Shown here: positions 1-7,589 of the stretch, piece after piece
Layout of the letters: each line of letters begins with the position of its first letter
Position numbering within the stretch: position 1 is the first letter of the stretch
Assembly (NCBI GenBank): GCA_964506325.1
Contig: CAZDLO010000019.1
Location: 1 to 45,855 of the forward strand
From: CAINVV01 sp964506325
GTDB taxonomy: Bacteria; Bacteroidota; Bacteroidia; Bacteroidales; Prolixibacteraceae
Reading direction: 5' to 3'
DNA length: 45,855 nt
Notes under the pieces: generated by a model
The model's input: only the letters and a program-made list of their open reading frames with translations
What the model was told of the DNA's origin: nothing
Database searches by the model: none
Made by a program: the position numbers and the translations under genes

Positions 1-358
1 TTGCATACAGCAATTTCATGTAATCATAGATCTCAGTGGAAGTTCCGACTGTCGACCTTGGATTGCGTGTATTTACCCTTTGCTCAATTGCAATAGCGGG
101 CGGAATTCCTTTGATGTAATCAACCTCAGGTTTGTCCATTCTTCCCAGGAACTGACGGGCATAGGAAGATAACGATTCAACATAGCGTCGCTGTCCTTCG
201 GCATAAAGGGTGTCGAAAGCCAGAGAGGATTTTCCGGATCCGGAAAGCCCGGTTATCACAACAAGCTTGTTTCTGGGTATCTTAATATCGATGTTTTTAA
301 GGTTGTGAACCTTGGCTCCCTTTATTTCAATATATTGATCTTTAATATTTTCGGACAT
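1..358 (-). CDS. uvrA: Excinuclease ABC subunit A (UvrA), N-terminal part, cut by window edge
   Basis: This is the 5' end of a minus-strand gene running out of the window at base 1; 119 codons are visible. UvrA is the DNA-damage-sensing ATPase of nucleotide excision repair and works in the cytoplasm with UvrB. The visible part starts SENIKDQYIEIKGAKVHNLK, a typical UvrA N-terminus, followed by the Walker A motif GLSGSGKSSLAFDTLYAEGQ and then RRYVESLSSYARQFLG, all hallmark UvrA sequence. It ends in the segment that normally leads to the signature/zinc region (IEQRVNTRNPRSTVGTSTE). The start codon is the ATG at 358. The truncation is an edge effect, not a broken gene. The identification is very secure for the part seen. 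Confidence 0.97.
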   Translation of the reverse strand, partial: MSENIKDQYIEIKGAKVHNLKNIDIKIPRNKLVVITGLSGSGKSSLAFDTLYAEGQRRYVESLSSYARQFLGRMDKPEVDYIKGIPPAIAIEQRVNTRNPRSTVGTSTEIYDYMKLLYA

Positions 359-492
359 ATATCAGGGTATGATGGGTAGTTTCTACTAGCCGGTAAATTT
401 ACAAATACTTTCCGCCAAAATTGAATAAATTATGGTAATCGGGAATAAACATGATTCATTTTTCAGTGGTAGAATTTGGTGAATTGAAATTA

Positions 493-517
493 AAATGATA
501 TCATTGTGATATCATTT
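493..517. promoter_or_regulatory. Perfect inverted-repeat operator candidate upstream of SPFH-RHH gene pair
   Basis: Two arms AAATGATATCA and TGATATCATTT are exact reverse complements separated by TTG. Each arm contains the self-palindrome TGATATCA (496-503 and 507-514), so the half-sites repeat every 11 bp, about one helical turn, as expected for paired ribbon-helix-helix dimers. It sits 14 bp before the ATG at 531 and just downstream of a -7-like box TAGAATTTG (470-478), where a bound repressor would block transcription. The RHH protein encoded at 1460 is the obvious candidate ligand; that link is inference. Confidence 0.6.
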
Positions 518-530
518 AATATTACTCAAA

Positions 531-1448
531 ATGGAAAAGGAAATTGAACTTAGAAACAATGGGTTTTTGCAGCTTTTTGTCGCCATGGTGCTATTGTTTG
601 TGCCGCTGTTTTCTTTAATATTCAGGGAAATCTGGATAATTCCTGTTTATATTCTTTTATCTGTCACCGGTGTTGTATGGATGACCGGCTTATTTATTGT
701 GCAGCCGAATCAAACCAAGGTACTGGTATTCTTTGGAAAGTATTGCGGTACAGTTAAGGGAAACGGCTTTTTTTGGCTGAACCCTTTTTACGTGAAAAGA
801 AAAGTTTCGCTCAGGATCAGAAACCTGGAATCGGATGTTATCAAAGTCAATGATCAGCAGGGGAATCCGATCCTGATCAGTGCCATTGTGGTCTGGAAAG
901 TAGTGGACACTTACAAGGCGGTGTTTGACATTGAATCTCTTGAGGAGGTAGATCCGAAATCTGGAATCAGGAAAATCAAATTCGAGGAATCCTACCAGAA
1001 ATTCATCAAGATCCAGACCGAATCAGCCCTTCGTAAGCTTGCGCACACTTATCCTTACGACAATATCGAGCAGGATAATGAAACGGAAGTAATTTGCCTT
1101 CGCTCTGGTATTGATGAAATAAACGTTGCACTTGCTTCAGAAATTAAGGAGCGGCTTTCACTCGTCGGGATTGAAGTGATTGAAGCCAGGATTTCGAATC
1201 TTTCCTATGCCCCGGAGATTGCTGGTGCAATGCTCCGTCGTCAGCAGGCAACCGCGATAATAGCAGCCCGTCAGAAAATCGTCGAGGGTGCAGTAGGGAT
1301 GGTCAAACTTGCATTGGATGAGCTTAAGGACAAGAGCATTATCGAACTGGACGATGAAAAGAAAGCCTCCATGGTAAGTAACCTGTTGGTTGTGCTGTGT
1401 GCGGATGAATCTGCCCGTCCGGTGATCAATGCAGGGTCAATTTACTAA
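531..1448 (+). CDS. SPFH/Band 7 domain membrane protein
   Basis: This 305-residue protein belongs to the SPFH (stomatin/prohibitin/flotillin/HflK-C) superfamily, membrane-anchored proteins that form large oligomeric rings or microdomains. Two hydrophobic segments lie at about residues 12-32 and 36-58, followed directly by the SPFH start (VQPNQTKVLVFFGKYCGTVK) and a domain reaching to about residue 250. The stretch ARISNLSYAPEIAGAMLRRQ is the conserved end of the SPFH core, leading into the helical region. There is no NfeD partner; the next gene, 11 bp downstream, is a small ribbon-helix-helix DNA-binding protein, so the two probably form an operon. The palindrome just upstream suggests autoregulation. 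The specific physiological role is not shown by the sequence. Confidence 0.9.
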   Translation: MEKEIELRNNGFLQLFVAMVLLFVPLFSLIFREIWIIPVYILLSVTGVVWMTGLFIVQPNQTKVLVFFGKYCGTVKGNGFFWLNPFYVKRKVSLRIRNLESDVIKVNDQQGNPILISAIVVWKVVDTYKAVFDIESLEEVDPKSGIRKIKFEESYQKFIKIQTESALRKLAHTYPYDNIEQDNETEVICLRSGIDEINVALASEIKERLSLVGIEVIEARISNLSYAPEIAGAMLRRQQATAIIAARQKIVEGAVGMVKLALDELKDKSIIELDDEKKASMVSNLLVVLCADESARPVINAGSIY

Positions 1449-1459
1449 CCTGAAAAGGT

Positions 1460-1642
1460 ATGAGCAAGAAAAAATCTTTTGTTCTCCGTGTTCAGCAAGA
1501 GGTGTATGATGCTCTGGAGCGTTGGGCTGCGGATGAGTTCCGCAGTGTCAACGGCCAGATAGAATATATTTTGCATCAATCACTCAAGTCGGCAGGAAGG
1601 GATTCAGCCCCAAAGCAGGAAAGAACCAAGGCGAAGAACTAA
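1460..1642 (+). CDS. Small ribbon-helix-helix (Arc-type) DNA-binding protein
   Basis: This 60-residue protein has the layout of an Arc/MetJ-type ribbon-helix-helix repressor: a short strand KSFVLRVQQEVYDALERWAA, then a helix-turn-helix FRSVNGQIEYILHQSLKSAG. Arc-like proteins have the same pattern of an alternating polar/hydrophobic beta strand (FVLRV) and the N-G-Q/E-I-E-Y-I-L helix. A basic tail (KQERTKAKN) follows. It starts 11 bp after the SPFH gene and is very likely co-transcribed with it. RHH proteins bind as dimers to tandem half-sites; the perfect dyad at 493-517 upstream of the operon fits such a protein in half-site spacing. Inference: it is an autorepressor of the pair. Not a toxin-antitoxin pair by any visible feature. 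Confidence 0.85.
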   Translation: MSKKKSFVLRVQQEVYDALERWAADEFRSVNGQIEYILHQSLKSAGRDSAPKQERTKAKN

Positions 1643-1726
1643 ATTCTTGGCCCGGCTTAATATTAAAAGATTGTCAAATTTATGCTCAACCTTGTCCTGA
1701 TAGCCATTTTTTTGAAATTTGTGCCT

Positions 1727-1734
1727 TAGTTTTG
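1727..1734 (+). promoter_or_regulatory. Bacteroidota-type -7 box candidate upstream of pfp
   Basis: TAGTTTTG matches the Bacteroidota -7 consensus TAnnTTTG exactly, followed by the commonly seen C. It lies 37 bp before the pfp start. No convincing -33 TTTG is visible at the usual spacing, so this is only a partial promoter match. Confidence 0.4.
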
Positions 1735-1770
1735 CGGCAAAATTGATTACCCGACTTAAAATAATAAAAT

Positions 1771-3432
1771 ATGACAAGAAGTGCCTTAGAAATCGAAAGG
1801 GCAAAGTATGCGCCAAAGATGCCAAAAGCTTTGCAGGGAAATGTGAGGGTTGTTTCAGGTGAAAAAACCCGGTCTGTCGCTGATCAGGATGAAATAGGGA
1901 AACTGTTTCCCCATACCTACGGCATGCCGATGTTGACACTGGAGGTCAGTGACGCAACGATTGCTGCAAAGAAAATGAACGTTGGCGTTATTTTGTCCGG
2001 CGGACAGGCACCGGGTGGTCACAATGTGATTGCCGGTATCTTTGATGCTTTGAAGAAGCTGAATCCGGAGAACCGGCTCTATGGTTTTCTTTCCGGACCG
2101 AGCGGTCTTGTCCTTCATAATTACATCGAACTTACTTCCGGAATTATTGATGAATACAGGAATACCGGTGGATTCGATATTATTGGTTCAGGCCGCACCA
2201 AACTGGAAGAGACCGACCAGTATGACAAGGGACTTGAAATTTGCCGGAAATTGTCAATAAGCGCTATTGTAATCATTGGGGGAGATGATTCCAACACCAA
2301 TGCCTGCGTGCTGGCAGAGTATTACATGAAACTTAAGAGCGGGGTTCAGGTCATCGGATGTCCCAAAACAATTGACGGAGACCTGAAAAACGAAATGATT
2401 GAAACCTCTTTTGGTTTTGATACTGCCTGCAAGGTTTATTCCGAATTAATAGGAAACATCATGCGCGATGCCACATCGGCCAAAAAATACTGGCACTTCA
2501 TCAAACTTATGGGACGTTCAGCTTCTCATATCGGTTTGGAATGTGCCCTTCAAACGCAGCCCAATGTTTGCCTTATATCAGAAGAAGTTGCCGCCAAAGG
2601 CCAGACCTTGAAGCAAATTGTTGACGACCTTGTCAGGACCATCACAAAACGTGCCGCAAACAACGAAAATTTCGGGGTTGCACTGATTCCTGAAGGATTG
2701 ATCGAGTTTATCCCTGAGATGAAAGTTCTGATTGAGGAGTTGAATGACCTTCTGGCCGAAGGCTCCGCTACGGCTGACGAATTTAATGAGATAGCAACAG
2801 ACGAGGAAAAACGGGATTTTGTCACCAAACGTTTGGAAGCAGCCTCTGCGAAAGTATTCCAGTCACTGCCAAAGGGAATCGCAAAACAACTTACACTCGA
2901 CCGTGATCCTCATGGTAATGTTCAGGTTTCAAGAATTGAAACTGAAAAACTTTTAATCGAAATGGTTGAAAAACAGCTTTCCCTCCTGAAAAAGCAAGGA
3001 ATTGTGAAAATCAAATTCTCCGCTCAGAGCCACTTCTTTGGTTACGAGGGCCGTTGTGCTGTTCCATCCAATTTTGATGCGGACTATTGCTATTCTCTTG
3101 GTCAGACTGCGGCATTTTTGATTGCGGATGGTAAGACCGGCTATATGGCATGTGTGCGAAATACCACTGAATCATCCGAACAATGGGTGGCATGCGGTGT
3201 TCCGATCACCATGATGATGAACATGGAGCGCAGAAGCGGAGTCATGAAGCCTGTAATCCAAAAAGCACTGGTCCGTATGGATGGCGCTCCTTTCCTGGCA
3301 TTCGCAGGGCAGCGTGAGGATTGGGCCGTCAAAACATCATTTGTTTACCCGGGGCCTATTCAGTACTGGGGACCAACAGCCGTTTGTGATGCTACCACCA
3401 AAACGCTCCAGCTGGAAATGGGAAAGATCTGA
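1771..3432 (+). CDS. pfp: Diphosphate--fructose-6-phosphate 1-phosphotransferase (PPi-PFK)
   Basis: This 553-residue cytoplasmic enzyme interconverts fructose 6-phosphate and fructose 1,6-bisphosphate using pyrophosphate, reversibly, in glycolysis/gluconeogenesis. The phosphofructokinase glycine-rich loop SGGQAPGGHN is at residues 76-85, GGDDSNTNA at 170-178 and PKTIDGDL at 198-205. The second Asp of GGDD together with the Lys of PKTIDGD is the signature of PPi- rather than ATP-dependent enzymes. MGRSASHIGLE (near 248), the IPEG motif (near 308) and GYEGRC (near 424) complete the active site. At about 550 residues it belongs to the long PFK clade that includes the plant beta subunit and many Bacteroidota enzymes. 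It is monocistronic, with its own -7-like box, and converges on rsmE with a 3-bp gap. Confidence 0.96.
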   Translation: MTRSALEIERAKYAPKMPKALQGNVRVVSGEKTRSVADQDEIGKLFPHTYGMPMLTLEVSDATIAAKKMNVGVILSGGQAPGGHNVIAGIFDALKKLNPENRLYGFLSGPSGLVLHNYIELTSGIIDEYRNTGGFDIIGSGRTKLEETDQYDKGLEICRKLSISAIVIIGGDDSNTNACVLAEYYMKLKSGVQVIGCPKTIDGDLKNEMIETSFGFDTACKVYSELIGNIMRDATSAKKYWHFIKLMGRSASHIGLECALQTQPNVCLISEEVAAKGQTLKQIVDDLVRTITKRAANNENFGVALIPEGLIEFIPEMKVLIEELNDLLAEGSATADEFNEIATDEEKRDFVTKRLEAASAKVFQSLPKGIAKQLTLDRDPHGNVQVSRIETEKLLIEMVEKQLSLLKKQGIVKIKFSAQSHFFGYEGRCAVPSNFDADYCYSLGQTAAFLIADGKTGYMACVRNTTESSEQWVACGVPITMMMNMERRSGVMKPVIQKALVRMDGAPFLAFAGQREDWAVKTSFVYPGPIQYWGPTAVCDATTKTLQLEMGKI

Positions 3433-3435
3433 TGA

Positions 3436-4140
3436 TTATTTTTGGTTGACCAGGCATACCGTATGACAGGCTACCAATCCTGCCGTTTCTGTCCTCAGCC
3501 TGGAGTCTCCCAGTGATACGGGCCTGAAGCCGCTTTCGACAGCCAGATTGATTTCTGCCGGATCGAAATCGCCTTCAGGCCCTATCAGTATCAAGACGTT
3601 TTTTCCAGCGATGATTTCATTTTTAAACGGATTTTTTTCCGACACCTCACAATGAGCTATGAATTTATCGCCTTCAAAATTCTGATTCATAAGCACCTTA
3701 AATGGTACCGGCTTCGTTAGTTCAGGCAGCAAAGGCTGACCTGACTGCTTGATGGCTGCCACCAGTATTTTCTCCAGTCTTTCAGTCTTGATTTCCCTTC
3801 TTTCAGAGTGCTGACAGATTAAAGGAATGATCCGGTCAATACCAATTTCAGTCGATTTTTCGAGAAACCATTCATAGCGGTCGATGTTCTTCGTAGGGGC
3901 AATTGCGACCGTAAGCCGGTAAGTACGTTTGACAGGAGTTGTTACCTCCTTGATAATAGTAAGTTTACAACCCTTAGGGTCGGGAATCTCTAAATGGGCT
4001 TCAAAAATGGAACCTTTGCCATTCATCAGCAGAACATGGTCTCCTTTTTGCATTCGGAGTACCCTGATGCAGTGTTTCGATTCTTCCTGGTTTAGTAATG
4101 CAGAATTCCCTTGAATCTCCCCAATATAGAATACATTCAT
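3436..4140 (-). CDS. rsmE: 16S rRNA (uracil(1498)-N(3))-methyltransferase RsmE
   Basis: This 234-residue protein is a SPOUT-class methyltransferase that modifies U1498 of 16S rRNA with SAM. The N-terminal PUA-like part carries the family pattern SKHCIRVLRMQKGD (residues 21-34). The C-terminal trefoil knot shows the two family signatures: LILIGPEGDF with GPEG at 187-190, and SLGDSRLRTETA at 209-220, which form the SAM site. The length is normal for bacterial RsmE. It is transcribed toward pfp and ends 3 bp from that gene's stop; no terminator hairpin separates the two. The upstream side faces the long non-coding region before ompA. Confidence 0.95.
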   Translation of the reverse strand: MNVFYIGEIQGNSALLNQEESKHCIRVLRMQKGDHVLLMNGKGSIFEAHLEIPDPKGCKLTIIKEVTTPVKRTYRLTVAIAPTKNIDRYEWFLEKSTEIGIDRIIPLICQHSERREIKTERLEKILVAAIKQSGQPLLPELTKPVPFKVLMNQNFEGDKFIAHCEVSEKNPFKNEIIAGKNVLILIGPEGDFDPAEINLAVESGFRPVSLGDSRLRTETAGLVACHTVCLVNQK

Positions 4141-4511
4141 TTTTTTGTGTGTGTTAGACTATCCAATACCAAATATAGTTTCTAATCATTTATTAACCTA
4201 AAAATGCTAAACATGGGATGAGTGCCAAATATTCCATAAAATAGGTTGATGCCAACGCCATATTGGTTTGTTGCAGGTATTCAAACAAAAGTTATTTGCT
4301 TACTTTATGATTAAAAATATTTTTTATTGTGCAGATACAAAACAATTTAGCAATCTACATGAAGAAATTGTCAATAAATGTATGTTTTGTTAAAATATTG
4401 TAAAATAACTTAAAAAATAGTTGTATATCATTTCAATCTTTTGTTATTTTGTAAAATCTAAATAAAATTTCAAATAAGATTATATTTTCAATCAACCTTA
4501 AATCATCAATT
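4141..4511. other. AT-rich intergenic region between rsmE and the OmpA-family gene
   Basis: This 371-bp stretch separates the divergent rsmE and OmpA-family genes. It is very AT-rich and no reading frame of note crosses it. It presumably carries both promoters. Near the OmpA side there are imperfect -7-like boxes (for example TATTTTG around 4445-4451, one base shorter than TAnnTTTG) and a TTG about 25 bases upstream of it. I see no RNA gene or strong hairpin. A long leader is common for highly expressed porins. Confidence 0.5.
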
Positions 4512-5684
4512 ATGAAAAAACTTAGCTTAGTGGTTGTAACTCTCCTGGCAAGCTTTGCTCTTTCATTTGCTCAGGACAAAGAAGCAAAGGGAGACAAGTC
4601 AGAGAAGTTGCCCTATAACAGATGGGAAATTGGAATCAATGCTGGAGTCGCCAATTTTGCTGGATCCTCAAGCATGTCAAGTAACAACTTGTTCAAGAAA
4701 GTCAATGATTTCAATAATGACCTCGGCTTTGGTTATGGTTTCATTATCAAAAAGAATTTCACCCATGTTTTTGCACTTGAAGGTTCATACAATGGTACTT
4801 CAATAACAGGTTCACCAAAGTCAGGTACAGGTTACAGTGCCTACAAAACCGGCATCAACGAATTTGACCTTAATTCTGTATGGAACCTTAACAACCTTTT
4901 CTCCAAAAATAAATTTGACCGTAAGGTTTACTGGTATGCAAAAATTGGTGCTGGTGTAACCCACGTAAATAATGTAGAGCAAACTGATCAGACAGTGCAG
5001 GATGCATGGAGAGGCTGGACAGTTCCGATTGGAACAGGCCTGGCTTTCCGTTTGTCTGACAATGTTAAATTGAATATCGGAACACAATGGAGTTGGGTAA
5101 ATACAAACCGTCTGGACGGAGTTAACCAGGGTGGTCCTGGTAGTCCTGAAGGATTCCTTATCGCACAAATTCGCGAAAGATATTTGTATACCCATGCCGG
5201 TCTTTCCTTTATGTTAGGGAAAAAACCTGCCAAACCCGCTCCTGTTGTTGAGGCTCCCAAGCCACAGCCAAAACCGGAACCAAAACCGGAACCAAAACCA
5301 GTTCCTCCTCCACCTCCATCCAAGCCTTCCTGCATTGGTCAAATCTACAAGGTTTACTTCGCCTTTGACAAGTGGGATCTGAATTCAGATTCAAAAGCTG
5401 AGCTGGATCGTCTGGCTAAGGAAATGATTGCAAATCCATCAGTCGACCTTGAGATGAAATCTCATACAGACAACAGGGGTCCTGCAACTTACAACATGAA
5501 GCTTTCTGAAAAACGCGGAAAATCTGTACTTGATTATCTGACAGCTAAAGGAATCAGCTCATCCAGAGTAAATGCACAGGCATACGGAGAAACACAACCA
5601 GTCAACAAATGTAAAGACGGAGTTAAATGTTCAGAAGCTGAATATGCTCTTAACCGCAGAACTGAAACATTGGTTATTGAATAA
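4512..5684 (+). CDS. OmpA-family outer-membrane porin/peptidoglycan anchor (OprF-like)
   Basis: This 390-residue envelope protein links the outer membrane to peptidoglycan. A Sec signal peptide (MKKLSLVVVTLLASFALSFA, cut before QD) is followed by a beta-barrel region at about residues 35-235 rich in alternating aromatic/polar strands, then a proline-rich linker at about 240-275 with PKPE repeats, and a C-terminal OmpA domain at about 280-390. The domain shows YFAFDKWDLN, LEMKSHTDNRGPATYN, LSEKRG and the terminal NRRTE motif, including the Asp and Arg that bind meso-diaminopimelate. CxG-type cysteines flank the domain. It stands alone with a strong terminator behind it and a long AT-rich leader, suggesting an abundant major porin. 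Confidence 0.93.
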   Translation: MKKLSLVVVTLLASFALSFAQDKEAKGDKSEKLPYNRWEIGINAGVANFAGSSSMSSNNLFKKVNDFNNDLGFGYGFIIKKNFTHVFALEGSYNGTSITGSPKSGTGYSAYKTGINEFDLNSVWNLNNLFSKNKFDRKVYWYAKIGAGVTHVNNVEQTDQTVQDAWRGWTVPIGTGLAFRLSDNVKLNIGTQWSWVNTNRLDGVNQGGPGSPEGFLIAQIRERYLYTHAGLSFMLGKKPAKPAPVVEAPKPQPKPEPKPEPKPVPPPPPSKPSCIGQIYKVYFAFDKWDLNSDSKAELDRLAKEMIANPSVDLEMKSHTDNRGPATYNMKLSEKRGKSVLDYLTAKGISSSRVNAQAYGETQPVNKCKDGVKCSEAEYALNRRTETLVIE

Positions 5685-5704
5685 CCTGTAACTATAAATA
5701 TTAC

Positions 5705-5740
5705 AGAAGCCGTCCCTGCTGCAGGGGCGGCTTCTTTTTT
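5705..5740 (+). terminator. Rho-independent terminator of the OmpA-family gene
   Basis: A GC-rich hairpin with arms AGAAGCCGTCCCTG and CAGGGGCGGCTTCT (one internal T-G mismatch/wobble) is followed by six Ts. It starts 20 bp after the stop codon of the OmpA-family gene and is placed as expected for it. Confidence 0.9.
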
Positions 5741-5768
5741 AATCCTGCTCTGTTAAACGAATTATAAC

Positions 5769-6296
5769 ATGGTTTACGTTGTCACCGGAGGACCCGGATT
5801 TGGAAAAACAACTGTAATCAATCATTTGGCTTCATTGGGCTTTTCTGTTGGTGCGGAACAGGCAAGGGAGGTGTTATCCTCCGTTCCCGGTAACGTTACC
5901 CCGACCGGGGGTCGTGTTTTTCCTGCCGACTTCGAAAGAATTGTAGCATTGGCACGACTAAATTTTCTGAATTCCATAGAACCTGGTATCATTGCTTTTT
6001 CAGACAGGGGTTTGCCGGACCAGGTCGCATATTCATGGTTCAAAAACAAAAAGCCCTCTGATTTCATTGTTGAAATGGTCCGGTCTGTGAGGTATTCACG
6101 GCAGGTTTTTGTTACGCCGCCCTGGAAGGAGATTTATGTTGAGGATTTGATCAGGAATGAAAATTTTGAAGAAGCACTGATAATTCACAAGCTTATTTTA
6201 AGGTCGTACAGGCAATATGGTTATGAAACCATTGACCTTCCGCTGACTAGTCCGGAGCTGAGAGTCCAGTTCATACGGAACTTTTTGGGAATCTGA
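5769..6296 (+). CDS. Small P-loop NTPase (AAA_28-like)
   Basis: This 175-residue protein begins with a beta strand and a Walker A motif (VVTGGPGFGKTTVINHL, GxxxxGKT at residues 7-14), followed by EQAREVL and FSDRGLPDQVAYSWF. The DRG.PD motif is typical of the AAA_28/ATP-grasp-independent nucleoside-kinase-like NTPases that are widespread in Bacteroidota. The size resembles a nucleotide or small-molecule kinase fold, but no substrate can be named. It has no signal or membrane segment, so it acts in the cytoplasm. It stands between the OmpA terminator and serA, with a 93-bp gap to the latter, and may be its own transcription unit. Family assignment good; function unknown. Confidence 0.8.
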   Translation: MVYVVTGGPGFGKTTVINHLASLGFSVGAEQAREVLSSVPGNVTPTGGRVFPADFERIVALARLNFLNSIEPGIIAFSDRGLPDQVAYSWFKNKKPSDFIVEMVRSVRYSRQVFVTPPWKEIYVEDLIRNENFEEALIIHKLILRSYRQYGYETIDLPLTSPELRVQFIRNFLGI

Positions 6297-6389
6297 ATTT
6301 AATGTTAAAAACACACCTTTTCTGAACTATAATGTGCTAATTTTTATGATATTTGTTTTAATTAATCATCTTACCTAAAATTTATCAAG

Positions 6390-7565
6390 ATGCTGAAAAT
6401 TCAAACACTGAACAAGATTGACCAGGATGGTCTGCAGGTTTTTCCTGTGTCGAAATATGAAATTGCAGGTGAAATGGCTGCCCCCGATGCTATCCTTTTG
6501 CGCAGTTTCTCCATGCATGATATGGAGCTTCCGGCTTCTCTGAAAGCAGTTGCACGTGCTGGTGCAGGTGTTAATAACATCCCAATCGAACGTTGCACTG
6601 GTAAAGGTATTGTTGTATTCAATACTCCCGGAGCCAATGCCAATGGTGTGAAGGAATTGGTTATTGCAGGGATGTTGCTGGCATCCAGGGATATTACCGG
6701 TGGAATCAACTGGGCTCATACACTTCAGGCTGAAGGTGATAAGGTACCTGCACTGGTTGAGAAAGGTAAAGCAGCCTTTGGAGGGATTGAGTTAAAAGGG
6801 AAAACACTTGCAATCATAGGGCTAGGTGATATCGGTGTTTTAGTAGCCAATGTAGCCAAGGCACTTGGAATGAAAGTTGTAGGTTTTGATCCGTTTATTA
6901 CTGTTGACCATGCGTGGAAGCTCGATCATAGTATTGTCCGGTCTGAGACCATTGAAGGATGTCTTTCACAGGCGGATTTTATAACGCTTCATGTCCCGCT
7001 GATGGATGCAACAAGAGGCTTCATCAATGCAGACAGCATTGCCGGCATGAAGGATGGTGTAAAGATCCTTAATTTTGCCAGGGGTGAGCTGGTTGTAAAC
7101 AGTGATATCAAGGCAGGTATTGAACGCAAAAAAGTAGCTTGTTATGTAACCGATTTCCCGGATGCTTCCCTGCTGAATGTTCCGGGTGTTATTCCTATCC
7201 CACACCTGGGTGCCTCTACCAATGAATCTGAAATTAATTGTGCCATAATGGCAGCAAATCAACTGATTGATTTCCTTGAAAACGGGAATATCCGAAATTC
7301 TGTAAACTTCCCCAAAGCAACCATGGATCGCACAAACAGTGCCCGGATCATTATTGCTAACCGAAATATTCCAACCATGGTAAGCCAGATAACAGCCATT
7401 CTTGCACAGGATAATATCAACATTGCCAATATGCTGAACCGCAATAAGAATGAAGTAGCCTACAACATAATTGATACGGATTGTATGGGTATTCCTGAGG
7501 CGGTTGCAGAAAAAATAGGGGCAATTGAAGGAGTTTTGATGGTCCGGATATTGTCCTGCAAATAG
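6390..7565 (+). CDS. serA: D-3-phosphoglycerate dehydrogenase with C-terminal ACT domain
   Basis: This 391-residue enzyme oxidises 3-phosphoglycerate to 3-phosphohydroxypyruvate with NAD, the first step of serine synthesis. The Rossmann motif GLGDIG is at residues 144-149, the substrate arginine sits in NFARGE (R231), and the catalytic histidine in PHLGAST (H272). A C-terminal ACT domain (about 318-391, starting ARIIIANRNIPTMVSQITAI) suggests feedback binding of an amino acid. The Glu usually found between R231 and H272 in this superfamily is not evident; the local sequence is YVTDFPDASLL, which I recognise from the Bacteroides/Clostridia-type clade. No serC is adjacent. Transketolase follows 24 bp downstream, so the two are likely co-transcribed. 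Confidence 0.92.
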   Translation: MLKIQTLNKIDQDGLQVFPVSKYEIAGEMAAPDAILLRSFSMHDMELPASLKAVARAGAGVNNIPIERCTGKGIVVFNTPGANANGVKELVIAGMLLASRDITGGINWAHTLQAEGDKVPALVEKGKAAFGGIELKGKTLAIIGLGDIGVLVANVAKALGMKVVGFDPFITVDHAWKLDHSIVRSETIEGCLSQADFITLHVPLMDATRGFINADSIAGMKDGVKILNFARGELVVNSDIKAGIERKKVACYVTDFPDASLLNVPGVIPIPHLGASTNESEINCAIMAANQLIDFLENGNIRNSVNFPKATMDRTNSARIIIANRNIPTMVSQITAILAQDNINIANMLNRNKNEVAYNIIDTDCMGIPEAVAEKIGAIEGVLMVRILSCK

Positions 7566-7589
7566 TAATTACTTCATTAATAATATAAA

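Noticed and set aside
1..358. uvrA as a broken gene
   Set aside because: It is cut only by the window edge; the visible coding part is intact.
1604..1939. Minus-strand frame crossing the RHH-pfp junction
   Set aside because: It overlaps both the end of the RHH gene and the start of pfp, and has no family signal.
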